From the NCBI RefSeq assembly GCF_001269885.1, contig NZ_LHVH01000024.1:558001-622000 (forward strand): DNA of 64,000 nt, read 5' to 3'. Source of the stretch: Pseudomonas kilonensis. GTDB taxonomy: Bacteria > Pseudomonadota > Gammaproteobacteria > Pseudomonadales > Pseudomonadaceae. Shown here one piece after another: positions 48,319 to 56,192 of this stretch. A program made the translations under genes and the position numbers. Position 1 is the first letter of the stretch. Every line of letters begins with the position of its first letter. The notes under the pieces were generated by a model. The model did no database searches. It was not told where the DNA came from and was given only the letters and a program-made list of their open reading frames with translations.

Positions 48319-48398
48319 GCTTGCAGCCTAGGGTACGTTGTTAGCTAGTGGTTTAGACTCTGCAAGTTTCTGCCCACGCTTCCCAGCCCCCAAAACCA

Positions 48399-49553
48399 CT
48401 ACGGCTGGAGAAAAAAATACTTGTAAGGTGGCACAATGATAAAGCCTTTTCTTTTGTCAGCTCTCAAATTACTTCCGATCATATCGTGCATATCCACTAG
48501 CACACGCGCCGAACTACCATAGTTTGAATGCCCAAGAAGATCATCAACACCTCCCGCACGAGTTATATCAACAGAGTCAATTCCGGGAAAGAAAAATCCT
48601 TCAGGGCCACTAAAGCCAAGCATTCCTCGATCAGCAAGATAGGTGCTAGAGGAAGCTTTGAGCGCCTTATCCTCCGACGACATATAGATTGTCGCACGGC
48701 CAAACTTACTAAACGCGGCCTTATATTTTAGAATAAACGTCTCCCTGGGAAAGTCAGGTGCAGCCAGTATGATATTACCCAGTTTCTTATCAAACAGTTT
48801 TGGATGAGTAGAATAGAGTCTAGCCAGTGCAGGAATGACTACTTTTGACCCCATGCTATGAGCCAGGACATGAACTCTCTTTCCCTGCGTAGAGGCCACC
48901 AGCTTTAACATGAATTTTTCGAAGTCATCAACGGAGTCCAACGCCCTACCAAAATCGCGATTGTACTTTAACGGATCCCCAATAGAAGGCCAGCTGAACA
49001 CCACCGGTTGCAAATCAGGATTAATATCGTAAGAAACTTGAGCTGCACGCTTCACAGCGTCTTCAAACTTCACATTAAAGCCATGTACGAAAAGCAATAC
49101 ATCACCGCTTTTAAAACCTTTCGCTGGTTTGAACTGCTTAAAGAAGTCAGCCTCAGTCAACGTTAGCGAGCTGTCATTAAGCAAGGTGATAATTGGATCA
49201 TCCTGCTCATCCACGAGCCCAAACTCCATTAACATCTTAAATGCAGGGCTATGTGAGTCTTTAAAGCTTCCTAGATCCCGTTTAAAAGGAATCAGAACGG
49301 TCTCCTGACCATAAGACAGGGGGTCACCGGACACATTCAACTCAGGTAATAGACTGCCATCCGGCGCTTTTCTTCTATTTGTTGCATAGCTGACCTTCAC
49401 TGGCGCAAAAACTTCAGTCCTGTATTCCGGGGTGGGATAAGGTAGCTGCTCAGAACTGTAAGTTGGAGCCGGATACGAAACTGAAGATGCACACCCGGCA
49501 AAAAACACGCTGAATGATAGAAGCCAGATACCACCCAACAAAGAAAACTTCAT
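48399..49553 (-). CDS. DUF900-type alpha/beta hydrolase lipoprotein
   Basis: 384 aa. Lipoprotein signal with lipobox FFAGC (Cys21). The body begins FAPVKVSYATNRRKAPDGSLLP, then VLLFVHGFNVKFEDAVKRAAQ (oxyanion region) and the nucleophile elbow VLAHSMGSKVV. The late VDMHDMIG may carry the histidine. This is the DUF900/YjfP-like hydrolase layout. Codon usage is visibly more AT-rich than in the neighbouring LysR and PACE genes, suggesting later acquisition. Confidence 0.85.
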   Translation of the reverse strand: MKFSLLGGIWLLSFSVFFAGCASSVSYPAPTYSSEQLPYPTPEYRTEVFAPVKVSYATNRRKAPDGSLLPELNVSGDPLSYGQETVLIPFKRDLGSFKDSHSPAFKMLMEFGLVDEQDDPIITLLNDSSLTLTEADFFKQFKPAKGFKSGDVLLFVHGFNVKFEDAVKRAAQVSYDINPDLQPVVFSWPSIGDPLKYNRDFGRALDSVDDFEKFMLKLVASTQGKRVHVLAHSMGSKVVIPALARLYSTHPKLFDKKLGNIILAAPDFPRETFILKYKAAFSKFGRATIYMSSEDKALKASSSTYLADRGMLGFSGPEGFFFPGIDSVDITRAGGVDDLLGHSNYGSSARVLVDMHDMIGSNLRADKRKGFIIVPPYKYFFLQP

Positions 49554-49694
49554 TATTTTTCCATCCTTTGATTTTATTTAACGCGAGCACCAAAACAGAA
49601 AGCAATCCACATTTTTTTCAGTAAAAAGACCGTCTACCTCAAACCTCACAAAACGAATAGCGTCAATTTGCCACTAGCCAAGAAATTTGGCGAC

Positions 49695-49770
49695 TAATAT
49701 TTTTCAAGACTTGGGTCACGGTGCGGATGGGGTAATCGGCGGTTTCAGAAAGGAGTCTAAAGCAGAAACC
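49695..49770 (-). pseudogene. Fragment of the small gene family of 56193-56465
   Basis: The minus strand matches the middle of the 56193-56465 gene (CAAGACTTGGGTCAC.GTGCGGATG and GTAATCGGCGGTTTC are shared with 56338-56379). It encodes the ETADY.IRTVTQVL. part only, without start or C-terminus. Confidence 0.65.
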
Positions 49771-49837
49771 GCAAGAACGATCAAATCCTGTCCCCCTCCA
49801 TTTGATAACGTTGCTTCAGCACTCATGGAGATTCGTC

Positions 49838-50692
49838 ATGCTGAGTATCGAAAGGGCCCTGTGGTATATCGAGCTGGAGCTGGGATCCCAACTCGATCTG
49901 GGACGTGTCGCGCGCCATTGCAACATGTCTCCCTTTGCCTTGGCCCGTTTGTTTGCGCTGTCGACGGGCTGGTCGGTGATGCGTTACATCCGCGCACGGC
50001 GTTTGAGCCAAGCGGCATTGACCTTGCGTCGAGGTGCGCCGGATATCCTGCAAGTAGCGCTGGATGCTGGCTACGGCTCCCATGAAGCCTTTACACGCGC
50101 CTTCTGCGATCTGTTTGGGTTCACGCCGAAGCAGGTGCGTGGGCACGAGGATGAACATCTCTCGCTGGTAGAGCCTTTACGTATGAAAGAAAGGAAGCTC
50201 ATAACACTCTCTGAACCTCGCTTTGAAACTAGAGCAGAGTTTGTCATCGCGGGCCTGGGGGATCGCTTTACCTTCGATAAGAACGAAGGCATCGTCGGTT
50301 TGTGGCAAGCGTTCTCCCCCTACCTGGGACAGGTACCCAATCAGGTCAACAACGGGAGCTATGGCCTGTGCTGTAATCCTGAACCGGATGGTAGTTTTGA
50401 GTACATTGCCGGCACCGAGGTGTCCAGCGTCGACGGTCTTGCTCCGGCTTTTCGGTATTTCAGGGTGCCGCAGCAAAACTATGCCGTGTTTCGACACCAA
50501 GGCCATATCTCGACGATCCATCAGACGTTCTTCACCATTTTCACTCACTGGTTGCCTGAATCCGAATACGAGCTTGCCGACGCGCCTGAGTTCGAAGAGT
50601 ACAGTCCTGATTTCGAACCCTCCCGAGGGAAGGGCTACGTGGACGTGTGGATACCGCTTGCAAGACGCCAAGCCTCCCATGCCATGAATTGA
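49838..50692 (+). CDS. AraC-family regulator with GyrI-like effector domain
   Basis: 284 aa from ATG 49838 with GGAG seven bases upstream. The DNA-binding domain is N-terminal (LDLGRVARHCNMSPFALARLFALSTGWSVMRYIRARRLSQAALTL; ILQVALDAGYGSHEAFTRAFCDLFGFTPKQVR). The C-terminal GyrI/AraC_E_bind domain (about 125-280) has YLGQVPNQVNNGSYGLC and PEFEEYSPDFEP. Rob-like layout; probably senses a small hydrophobic molecule. Confidence 0.88.
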   Translation: MLSIERALWYIELELGSQLDLGRVARHCNMSPFALARLFALSTGWSVMRYIRARRLSQAALTLRRGAPDILQVALDAGYGSHEAFTRAFCDLFGFTPKQVRGHEDEHLSLVEPLRMKERKLITLSEPRFETRAEFVIAGLGDRFTFDKNEGIVGLWQAFSPYLGQVPNQVNNGSYGLCCNPEPDGSFEYIAGTEVSSVDGLAPAFRYFRVPQQNYAVFRHQGHISTIHQTFFTIFTHWLPESEYELADAPEFEEYSPDFEPSRGKGYVDVWIPLARRQASHAMN

Positions 50693-50724
50693 TAAATCAG
50701 ACCACCCAGCATGGAGCCCGCCCC

Positions 50725-50940
50725 ATGAGTTTTAATTGGCACAGCGAGCCGCTCACAAGAGATACGAGCGTTTGCAAACATTACCGAAACACACAGAATG
50801 TCCGCAGATTCATGCTGGAGCACTGCGGCGCGAAGTTTAAATTTGACCGAGGCTTTATGGCCTGGATAGGTAATGGCGTACCTAAAACGCTCGGAGAAGT
50901 CGTCGATGAGTGGCTGCAGCGCAATCGCGATGGCCATTGA
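50725..50940 (+). CDS. DUF6434-type small protein
   Basis: 71 aa from ATG 50725 with GGAG at 50713-50716. The sequence FNWHSEPLTRDTSVCKHYRNTQNVRRFMLEHCG and FDRGFMAWIGNGVPKTLGEVVDEW matches my memory of the DUF6434 domain. Function unknown. It follows the AraC gene by 32 bp on the same strand. Confidence 0.72.
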   Translation: MSFNWHSEPLTRDTSVCKHYRNTQNVRRFMLEHCGAKFKFDRGFMAWIGNGVPKTLGEVVDEWLQRNRDGH

Positions 50941-50952
50941 ACAAATAATCTG

Positions 50953-51483
50953 GTGAGAAATGTGATTAATATTCGTGAAGCAACTACAGCCGACCTAGAT
51001 GTTCTACGTGAAATCGGCTGTGAGACCTACCAAGAGCACTTTTCGGACATCTGGTCCCTCTCTGGCATGCAGGTCTTCCTTAATCAAGACTTTTCTCCTA
51101 CCTCGCTCGGCAAATCACTCGAATCCTCCGCTTGCCATTTGTGGCTTATAGCCTCTGACGAAAGCGGTAGGGTCGTAGGATTTTCCAAAGTTAACTGGTC
51201 AACGCCTGCGCCTTTAACTGGCGAATTGGGCGCGGAGCTTCAAAAAATCTACTTTCTTAAGTCCGAAGCAGGACGAGGATATGGGAAACAACTCCTGCAC
51301 TTCATTTGCCGCCGAGCGATAGAGCGCGGAGAACGCTTGCTGTGGCTTGACGTACTCAAGACCAACTCAAATGCGCGGCGATTCTATGAAGGTTTCGGTT
51401 TCCAAGAAATCGGTGAAATCCCTTTCAAAACTGACCGGGTTGAAATTGGAATGGTAGTAATGGCATGCGAACTTTCCCGATAG
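50953..51483 (+). CDS. GNAT-family N-acetyltransferase
   Basis: 176 aa from GTG 50953; GTG 50962 is an alternative and neither has a strong ribosome binding site. Acetyl-CoA site: LQKIYFLKSEAGRGYGKQLLHFI (motif A: R-G-x-G-K). Motif B: NSNARRFYEGFGFQEIGE. The start INIREATTADLDVLREIGCETYQEHF is like other small-molecule or protein GNATs of the YkkB/PaiA type. Acceptor unknown. Confidence 0.85.
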   Translation: MRNVINIREATTADLDVLREIGCETYQEHFSDIWSLSGMQVFLNQDFSPTSLGKSLESSACHLWLIASDESGRVVGFSKVNWSTPAPLTGELGAELQKIYFLKSEAGRGYGKQLLHFICRRAIERGERLLWLDVLKTNSNARRFYEGFGFQEIGEIPFKTDRVEIGMVVMACELSR

Positions 51484-51921
51484 GCATATTCGATGACCGC
51501 CCTGTCGGTTGGTTGTCATAACGACAACGCGGAAAAAGCCAGATGGCTTACCGGACACGTACGGTGATCCGGCCTTGAGCTCGCGATCCTCGACCGGCGG
51601 AGCACAAAGCTCAGCGGATCGTGCTGAAGGACGAATCGAAAAGCTGGGGACCCCGATTCCAGGCTCAGCTGTAATCGACCCGTCTCATAAACGTGATCTG
51701 CCTCCGTTTTTTTGAATCTGTGGCCGTCCCGAGCATAACCGCCCCCCGTGACGCCTTCAGCGCGGAAGAACAGAGGAAATCGCCCCGCCCTTTCCTTCCG
51801 CTTCCCCCGGCTGACAGCAATTCCAAAAATTCCGCCGCCTGCGCCCGCAGTCGTCTTCCAATCACATCCATGACATCACCACCATCGCGTAACGATGTCG
51901 TCAGCAATTTACAAAAATCAG
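51484..51921. other. Gene-poor region with decayed sequence
   Basis: No intact gene seen in 51484-51820. The right part holds a remnant (51841-51935) of the small gene family of 56193-56465. Short open frames have no convincing start site. Confidence 0.5.
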
Positions 51922-51935
51922 TCAGCACACACCGT
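51841..51935 (-). pseudogene. C-terminal fragment of the small gene family of 56193-56465
   Basis: Matches 56206-56302: CACATCCATGACATCAC, CCATCGCGTAACGATG and CAATTTACAAAAATCAGTCA are shared. It encodes LTDFCKLLTTSLRDG.DVMDVIGRRLRAQ without an N-terminus. The 3' end of the neighbouring kinase-like gene runs into it. Confidence 0.75.
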
Positions 51936-52425
51936 GTCGATTGATGATCATCGCGACCGCTTGCACCGGAGAGATCAGAGCTGTGTCTATGCAAAACGTA
52001 GCTTCATCCCACGGCTCATATTCGTGATCCAGTACCGACTGCCAGGTGGGTGGCGTCAGCCCGGGAATATCAACCATCCTTGTTTCGACCCGGCGCCGAT
52101 GTTCATCTTTATCGGAGCAAATCACGTGGATGTTTGCCAATCGAATACCAGCCTGTGAGGCGATTTCGCTCCACGCGATTCGGCTTTCGAGAACGGGATT
52201 GACACAATCAACGATGACTGTGCGGCCCAAACGAAGATTACTCCGCGCAAGCTCATTGGCGACCATGTAACCACTGCGCCCTACGTCTCGCGCAAGAGCG
52301 CCCGAGTTTCGAATCGCCTGCTCAATCGTATCGATCCGCAGGTACACGGCGCCTGTTGTAGCGGCGAGATCATTGGCGATAGTCGTTTTTCCGGTGCCGG
52401 GAAGGCCGCTGAAGACGATGAGCAT
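51922..52425 (-). CDS. P-loop kinase-like AAA protein
   Basis: 167 aa from ATG 52425 with AGGA upstream; in-frame extension upstream is disfavoured. Walker A GLPGTGKTT at the extreme N-terminus, followed by YLRIDTIEQAIR, TVIVDCVNPV and NIHVICSDKDEHRRRVETR, the pattern of small-molecule or gluconate-type kinases and AAA_33 proteins. The last few codons and the stop lie in a remnant of another gene, so the natural C-terminus may have been altered. Confidence 0.78.
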   Translation of the reverse strand: MLIVFSGLPGTGKTTIANDLAATTGAVYLRIDTIEQAIRNSGALARDVGRSGYMVANELARSNLRLGRTVIVDCVNPVLESRIAWSEIASQAGIRLANIHVICSDKDEHRRRVETRMVDIPGLTPPTWQSVLDHEYEPWDEATFCIDTALISPVQAVAMIINRHGVC

Positions 52426-52646
52426 TCCATGTCCTTCGATGAGTGAGCTATCCAGTGTAGGCAGCCGCCGGTTATGCGGTAGCGATTGCTCGATCTCACT
52501 CGCTCGCCGCGTCGACAGCTGGATCAACATTTCTTTAATGAAACCAGGGACAGACACGATATTAAAACTCGTACTGAACGCAATCTTTCACATCCCTTTC
52601 ACAGCCGAGCGCCTATGGTCATCTCAGCTCCTAGTGAAACCCTTTT

Positions 52647-52677
52647 AGCCCGGCCTCCCCAGTCGGGCTTTTCTTTG
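52647..52677 (+). terminator. Orphan Rho-independent terminator
   Basis: AGCCCG (52647-52652), 11-nt loop, CGGGCT (52664-52669), then TTTCTTT. There is no coding gene upstream on the plus strand for more than 1 kb, so it may close a small RNA or be a leftover of a lost gene. Confidence 0.6.
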
Positions 52678-52725
52678 CGCGCCAAAGGTTCGCCGACTCC
52701 GTTTTCCTCACTTTTCCTTCAAACC

Positions 52726-52926
52726 TCAATGAAGAACCCTGCGACTTTCCCCAATCCTGATCCTGTCGAGCGCCCTGTTTAAAGCATCCAAGGCGTCGAG
52801 CAGGGCTTTCGCCTCAGCTTCTCGACCGTCGCCCCAGAGGCGTTCTGCCATCTTGTTCAGTGCCTGGATAGAGCGCTCAATGTCAGCAGCAGTCGCTGCT
52901 TTGCTTTCCTGAAGTTTCTTTGGCAT
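52726..52926 (-). CDS. Small helical protein of unknown function
   Basis: 66 aa: MPKKLQESKAATAADIERSI then a continuous predicted helix (AKALLDALDALNRALDRIRIG). A partial copy of its 3' end is at 40818-40870. Overlaps the 3' end of the next gene upstream by 44 bp. No family recognised. Confidence 0.5.
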   Translation of the reverse strand: MPKKLQESKAATAADIERSIQALNKMAERLWGDGREAEAKALLDALDALNRALDRIRIGESRRVLH

Positions 52927-53497
52927 TGATTGCCGCTCTTTGCTGAGACTGGGGACAGATTATGATTTTGAACTCACTGGAGGACACAGGGACAGACGTC
53001 AATTTGAGCTCATGATCACTTTCCAACCCACTGCAACGCCACCCTAGTGAGGCTCGCTCCCTGCGGGCTCGGCTCGTGAGGAAGGCACGGAAACGGCGGA
53101 AAAGATTTAAATTGGACCAAGCCATATCCAAGCGTGCCTGCACCATCTCATTTTTCGCCTGGACGATCTGCCCTGCCAAACTTAGCGCCCTCTTTTTGAA
53201 CTCCCTGTGAAGCGCCTGCTCCTCGGTCTCGTTTCCCAGTGGCTTAACCGTCATCTCGGAAAATGTGAAAAGAACTTTGTCGCTGAGCACATAAAACGTG
53301 CCGCGACATTTTTGTATACCGCCCTGAAAAATAAAATCGACCGAACTGAACGCATGTTCGTCCATGTTTATGTAATACAGCGGCTCACCCAGGAGGTTTC
53401 GAACTATTCCGTCCTGGTGAATCCGGCCCAAGGGCGCCCCATCGCTGCCCCGGCCTTTGAAGACCAAGTACCGGCCGTTCGTGTAGTTGTACGGCAT
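52883..53497 (-). CDS. Protein of unknown function, C-terminus made of repeat sequence
   Basis: 204 aa. The first 150 residues look like a genuine beta-rich domain (YNYTNGRYLVFKGRGSDGAP; EPLYYINMDEHAFSSVDFIF; RGTFYVLSDKVLFTFSEM) followed by a charged helix. The last ~50 residues are encoded by copies of a dispersed GGGACAGA/TGAGTTCA repeat (52950-53015), so the original stop has probably been lost. No family recognised. Confidence 0.5.
   Translation of the reverse strand: MPYNYTNGRYLVFKGRGSDGAPLGRIHQDGIVRNLLGEPLYYINMDEHAFSSVDFIFQGGIQKCRGTFYVLSDKVLFTFSEMTVKPLGNETEEQALHREFKKRALSLAGQIVQAKNEMVQARLDMAWSNLNLFRRFRAFLTSRARRERASLGWRCSGLESDHELKLTSVPVSSSEFKIIICPQSQQRAAINAKETSGKQSSDCC
52945..53016. repeat. 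Two half-copies of the GGGGACAGA hairpin repeat
   Basis: GGGGACAGATTATGATTTTG (52951 on) and GGGACAGACGTCAATTTGAG (52989 on) match the left half of the 63-bp elements at 58362-58424 and 60800-60862. Confidence 0.6.
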
Positions 53498-53610
53498 TAA
53501 CGGTCCTCATCCCGAATAGACATCGGAACACATGGTTTGGCCATTCGCGGCCCCCACCCATGACCCGTCCACAACGCTATCAGGTCAGGACTCCCCATGC
53601 TCATTTCTTC

Positions 53611-54171
53611 TCATGACCTAGACCGCCAAGGTGGAAGAGCCCCTTCGAAAAGCGAAAAGGCTCGATGCATGAAACGGTTGAAGCGAGCGGCATCACGCCG
53701 CAGCCCTGCCTGTTGCCCCCCAATCAGGCACAGGTGGGCCACCTGCCCCATCACTTCTGCTTCGCCTGGCCTATGGGCCAAGCGGCGGCACGTCCGTACC
53801 GCGAAGTCCAACCGTCGTGTGTCAACACGCTGCTGAAACTCGCCTACCAACGGATCGTGCAGCGACCAGGCTCGGATGGAAACTTCCCGTCCGGGTTGTT
53901 TCTCAGCGGCAATACTCAAGTAGCGTTTCAAGATTTCGCCCGCGCTACGACCCTGCGCCGCAAAAGCGAGCATGCGCTCCGTGTAGTCTTCTTCCCAAGC
54001 GGCCAACAAGGTGCGGACAAAATCTTCGCGATTGCGGAAATGGTGATAGAACGATCCGCGGGTCACATTCAATCGGCGCGATAGACTCTCGGCTGACACG
54101 CCAATATGCCCTGTCTGGTCGAGGGCCTCAAAACCAGCCGCGATCCAATGGTGACGCGTTAGTTTTTCCAT
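53611..54171 (-). CDS. TetR-family repressor
   Basis: 186 aa. N-terminal helix-turn-helix: LTRHHWIAAGFEALDQTGHIGVSAESLSRRLNVTRGSFYHHFRNREDFVRTLL. The remaining helical domain has the usual size. Divergent from the DJ-1/PfpI gene, with a long palindrome between them, so it likely represses that gene and itself. Confidence 0.9.
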   Translation of the reverse strand: MEKLTRHHWIAAGFEALDQTGHIGVSAESLSRRLNVTRGSFYHHFRNREDFVRTLLAAWEEDYTERMLAFAAQGRSAGEILKRYLSIAAEKQPGREVSIRAWSLHDPLVGEFQQRVDTRRLDFAVRTCRRLAHRPGEAEVMGQVAHLCLIGGQQAGLRRDAARFNRFMHRAFSLFEGALPPWRSRS

Positions 54172-54193
54172 CCGTTATTTCGCTCCCTATTTT

Positions 54194-54218
54194 GCGCCAT
54201 ACAGACTGTGTATGGCGC
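54194..54218. promoter_or_regulatory. Palindromic operator between TetR and DJ-1/PfpI genes
   Basis: GCGCCATACA-GACTG-TGTATGGCGC, a perfect 10-bp inverted repeat with a 5-bp centre, located 23 bp from the TetR start codon. This is the form and place expected of a TetR-type operator. An ATG inside it (54208) is therefore unlikely to be the start of the divergent gene. Confidence 0.75.
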
Positions 54219-54285
54219 GCAACCGATCGATACGCTGCGAACACCAGCAAAGATGGCCGTTGCGTTTTGCACGCCAGCACTTTTC

Positions 54286-54942
54286 ATGGAGCTCGCCTTG
54301 AAGAAAATCGTTCTGGTTGCTTTCGACCAATTCACCGATATCGACCTATTCCTGATGTGGGACATCTTAGGCCGCAACACGGAGGACTGGCACGTCCGAA
54401 TATTGGGTTCCAGCCCTGTCGTACGATCGGCCCACGGCCTGCCTGTTTCGGTGCACGGTCCGCTTTCCGAGGCCAATAGTGCCGACGCGGTATTGTTCGT
54501 CAGCGGCAAGGAAGGAGTACCCGCTGCACTGGCCGCCCCGGATTTCCTGCCGTCGTTTGAACTTGACCCCAGACGCCAGCGAATCGGCTCCCTATGCGCC
54601 GGCGCTTTCATCCTTCAACGGCTTGGGCTGCTCAGCGGCCGAGCAACGACACACCCCGATGCACGATCGGGCTTGCAAGCGCTGGGACTTGAGCCCGTGG
54701 ACCAGCCTCTCGTATGCCAGGGCAACGTTGCAACTGCTGGCGGATGCCTTTCGGCGCTCTATCTGGTGGGATGGTTGGTTGAATCCTGGTTCGATGCCGA
54801 CAAGCGCCGTGCGACGTTGCTCCCTGTTCTGCCCGCCGGGCAACAAGCGTTCTATGATGTCTTGATCGGGCTCAGTATCCGACAAGGAGACATTGGCGCC
54901 GCCCAACAAGAAACGCGACATGGCAGGTCGTCTAATTGGTAG
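54286..54942 (+). CDS. DJ-1/PfpI-family protein
   Basis: 218 aa from ATG 54286; TTG 54298, well spaced from GGAG, is an alternative start. The nucleophile-elbow cysteine is in IGSLCAGAFILQRLGLLSGRATTHP, typical of DJ-1/PfpI and AraC-like GATase1 proteins such as isonitrile hydratase. The N-terminus is KKIVLVAFDQFTDIDLFLMWDIL. Probably controlled by the divergent TetR protein. Confidence 0.87.
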   Translation: MELALKKIVLVAFDQFTDIDLFLMWDILGRNTEDWHVRILGSSPVVRSAHGLPVSVHGPLSEANSADAVLFVSGKEGVPAALAAPDFLPSFELDPRRQRIGSLCAGAFILQRLGLLSGRATTHPDARSGLQALGLEPVDQPLVCQGNVATAGGCLSALYLVGWLVESWFDADKRRATLLPVLPAGQQAFYDVLIGLSIRQGDIGAAQQETRHGRSSNW

Positions 54943-54965
54943 TTAGAACTCAGGAGAGATCCCCG

Positions 54966-55490
54966 ATGCCCCGAGAATTTGAGCTTATTAAGTCCGTGCC
55001 GGTCCCCTCGAGGTCCGGCGTCACCCACCTTTACAAGTCGACGAACCTGGCGGACGCTTTTGCGATTCAGCTCCCTGCGGGCACATCCAGCGACCCAGAC
55101 TTGCTTGCGCGATTCATCCTTTCCCACCAGCCATCCTGGATCGGATGGCTCATGAAAGTCCGAGACACTGTCGTTGCCTGTTTTGGTCTCAAGACAGCCA
55201 GACATCTGGCGACACTTGCTCATCGGATTCAAATCTTCAAGGTCTACAGCACGAACCAGACTGAAATCGTGTTGGGAGAGGACGACAAGCACCTCGACTT
55301 CCGGATATCGATCCTGTGTTCTGAAGAGGCAGAGCCAGAAGGCAGTCGCCAACTGGTTTTTTCAACCGTGGTCCAGTGCCACAACCGACTGGGCCGGACC
55401 TACATCTTCGTTATTGCCCCGTTTCATCGTTTGGTTGTTAAGGCGAGCCTGCGCCGTGCAGCGCGCATTGGTTGGCCTTTGGCTGCCTGA
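54966..55490 (+). CDS. DUF2867 protein
   Basis: 174 aa from ATG 54966 with AGGAGAGA upstream. Pattern: YKSTNLADAFAIQLPAG, WIGWLMKVRDTVVACFGLKT, DDKHLDFRISILC and IFVIAPFHRLVVKASLRRA, which fits DUF2867, a domain also found at the end of some NAD-dependent epimerases. It follows the DJ-1 gene by 23 bp and may share its transcript. Confidence 0.8.
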   Translation: MPREFELIKSVPVPSRSGVTHLYKSTNLADAFAIQLPAGTSSDPDLLARFILSHQPSWIGWLMKVRDTVVACFGLKTARHLATLAHRIQIFKVYSTNQTEIVLGEDDKHLDFRISILCSEEAEPEGSRQLVFSTVVQCHNRLGRTYIFVIAPFHRLVVKASLRRAARIGWPLAA

Positions 55491-55507
55491 GCCGCGACGC
55501 CACAAAA

Positions 55508-55558
55508 CCCGTGGCGAGGGAGCTTGCTCCCGCTGGGTGGCGAAGCCGCCCCAAAAAG
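55508..55558. repeat. REP-like palindrome (GTGGCGAGGGAGC type)
   Basis: CGTGGCGAGGGAGCTTGCTC followed by CCGCTGGGTGGCGAAGCCGC, the second common REP type of fluorescent pseudomonads. It lies directly in front of the toxin remnant. Confidence 0.8.
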
Positions 55559-55741
55559 GGCCTGGGTGATGTGAAACCTGTCGGTGATGGTATTTCAGAG
55601 TTGCGTGTGGATGTAGGCGCTGGGTACCGGGTCTATTTCACCCTGCGCGGTGGAGTGGTCATCGTGCTACTGGCTGGTGGTGACAAGTCTTCACAGAATG
55701 CTGATATCCGGCGAGCGAAGAAATTGGCAAAGGAGATTTGA
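55559..55741 (+). pseudogene. N-terminally truncated RelE/HigB-type toxin
   Basis: The frame encodes GDVKPVGDGISELRVDVGAGYRVYFTLRG and VIVLLAGGDKSSQNADIRRAKKLAKEI, the C-terminal two thirds of the HigB-2/COG3657 toxin group (usually about 95-100 aa). The first ~40 residues are replaced by REP-derived sequence. It is followed directly by a complete antitoxin gene, so the toxin has probably been inactivated. Confidence 0.8.
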
Positions 55742-55743
55742 AC

Positions 55744-56052
55744 ATGAGCCAACACCTGACAACATTTGACATGGCGGCACTGCTCGATAGCGACGAAGCC
55801 ATCAGCGAATACCTTTCTCAAGTGCTGGCTGATGGTGATAGCGAGGAGTTTCTCCGGGCGATCGGCTATGTAGCCAAGGCCCGAGGCATGGCGCAGATCG
55901 CTAAGGACTCTGGCATGGGGCGAGAAAGCTTGTACAAGGCGTTCGCACCCGGATCAAAGCCGAGATTCGATACCGTACTCAAGGTTATTCATGCGCTAGG
56001 CATTGATCTTCATGCGCAGCCTGGGCATGCGGCTGATCATTCACCAGCCTGA
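55744..56052 (+). CDS. HigA-like addiction-module antitoxin (COG3636)
   Basis: 102 aa from ATG 55744. N-terminus TTFDMAALLDSDEAISEYLSQVLADGD, then the helix-turn-helix part VAKARGMAQIAKDSGMGRESLYKAFAPGSKPRFDTVLKVIHALGIDL, the standard pattern of this antidote family. The stop of the toxin remnant is two bases upstream, as in intact systems. Confidence 0.9.
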   Translation: MSQHLTTFDMAALLDSDEAISEYLSQVLADGDSEEFLRAIGYVAKARGMAQIAKDSGMGRESLYKAFAPGSKPRFDTVLKVIHALGIDLHAQPGHAADHSPA

Positions 56053-56161
56053 GTGTGGGTTCCTTTCCACGGTCTTTGACTTGGCCTCTTCTTTACCCAT
56101 GCCCTGCAGTCAATCGGGACACACATGCCCTACCCTCTTGAATTTTCTCCCAAGCTTTATG

Positions 56162-56190
56162 AAACGGGCGACTGATTAGTCGCCCGTTTT
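56162..56190. terminator. Bidirectional terminator
   Basis: AAACGGGCGACT-GATT-AGTCGCCCGTTT, a 12-bp perfect stem with a T-rich tail on the plus strand (TTTTCATT) and A-rich lead for the minus strand. It separates the convergent antitoxin gene and the small gene at 56193. Confidence 0.85.
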
Positions 56191-56192
56191 CA

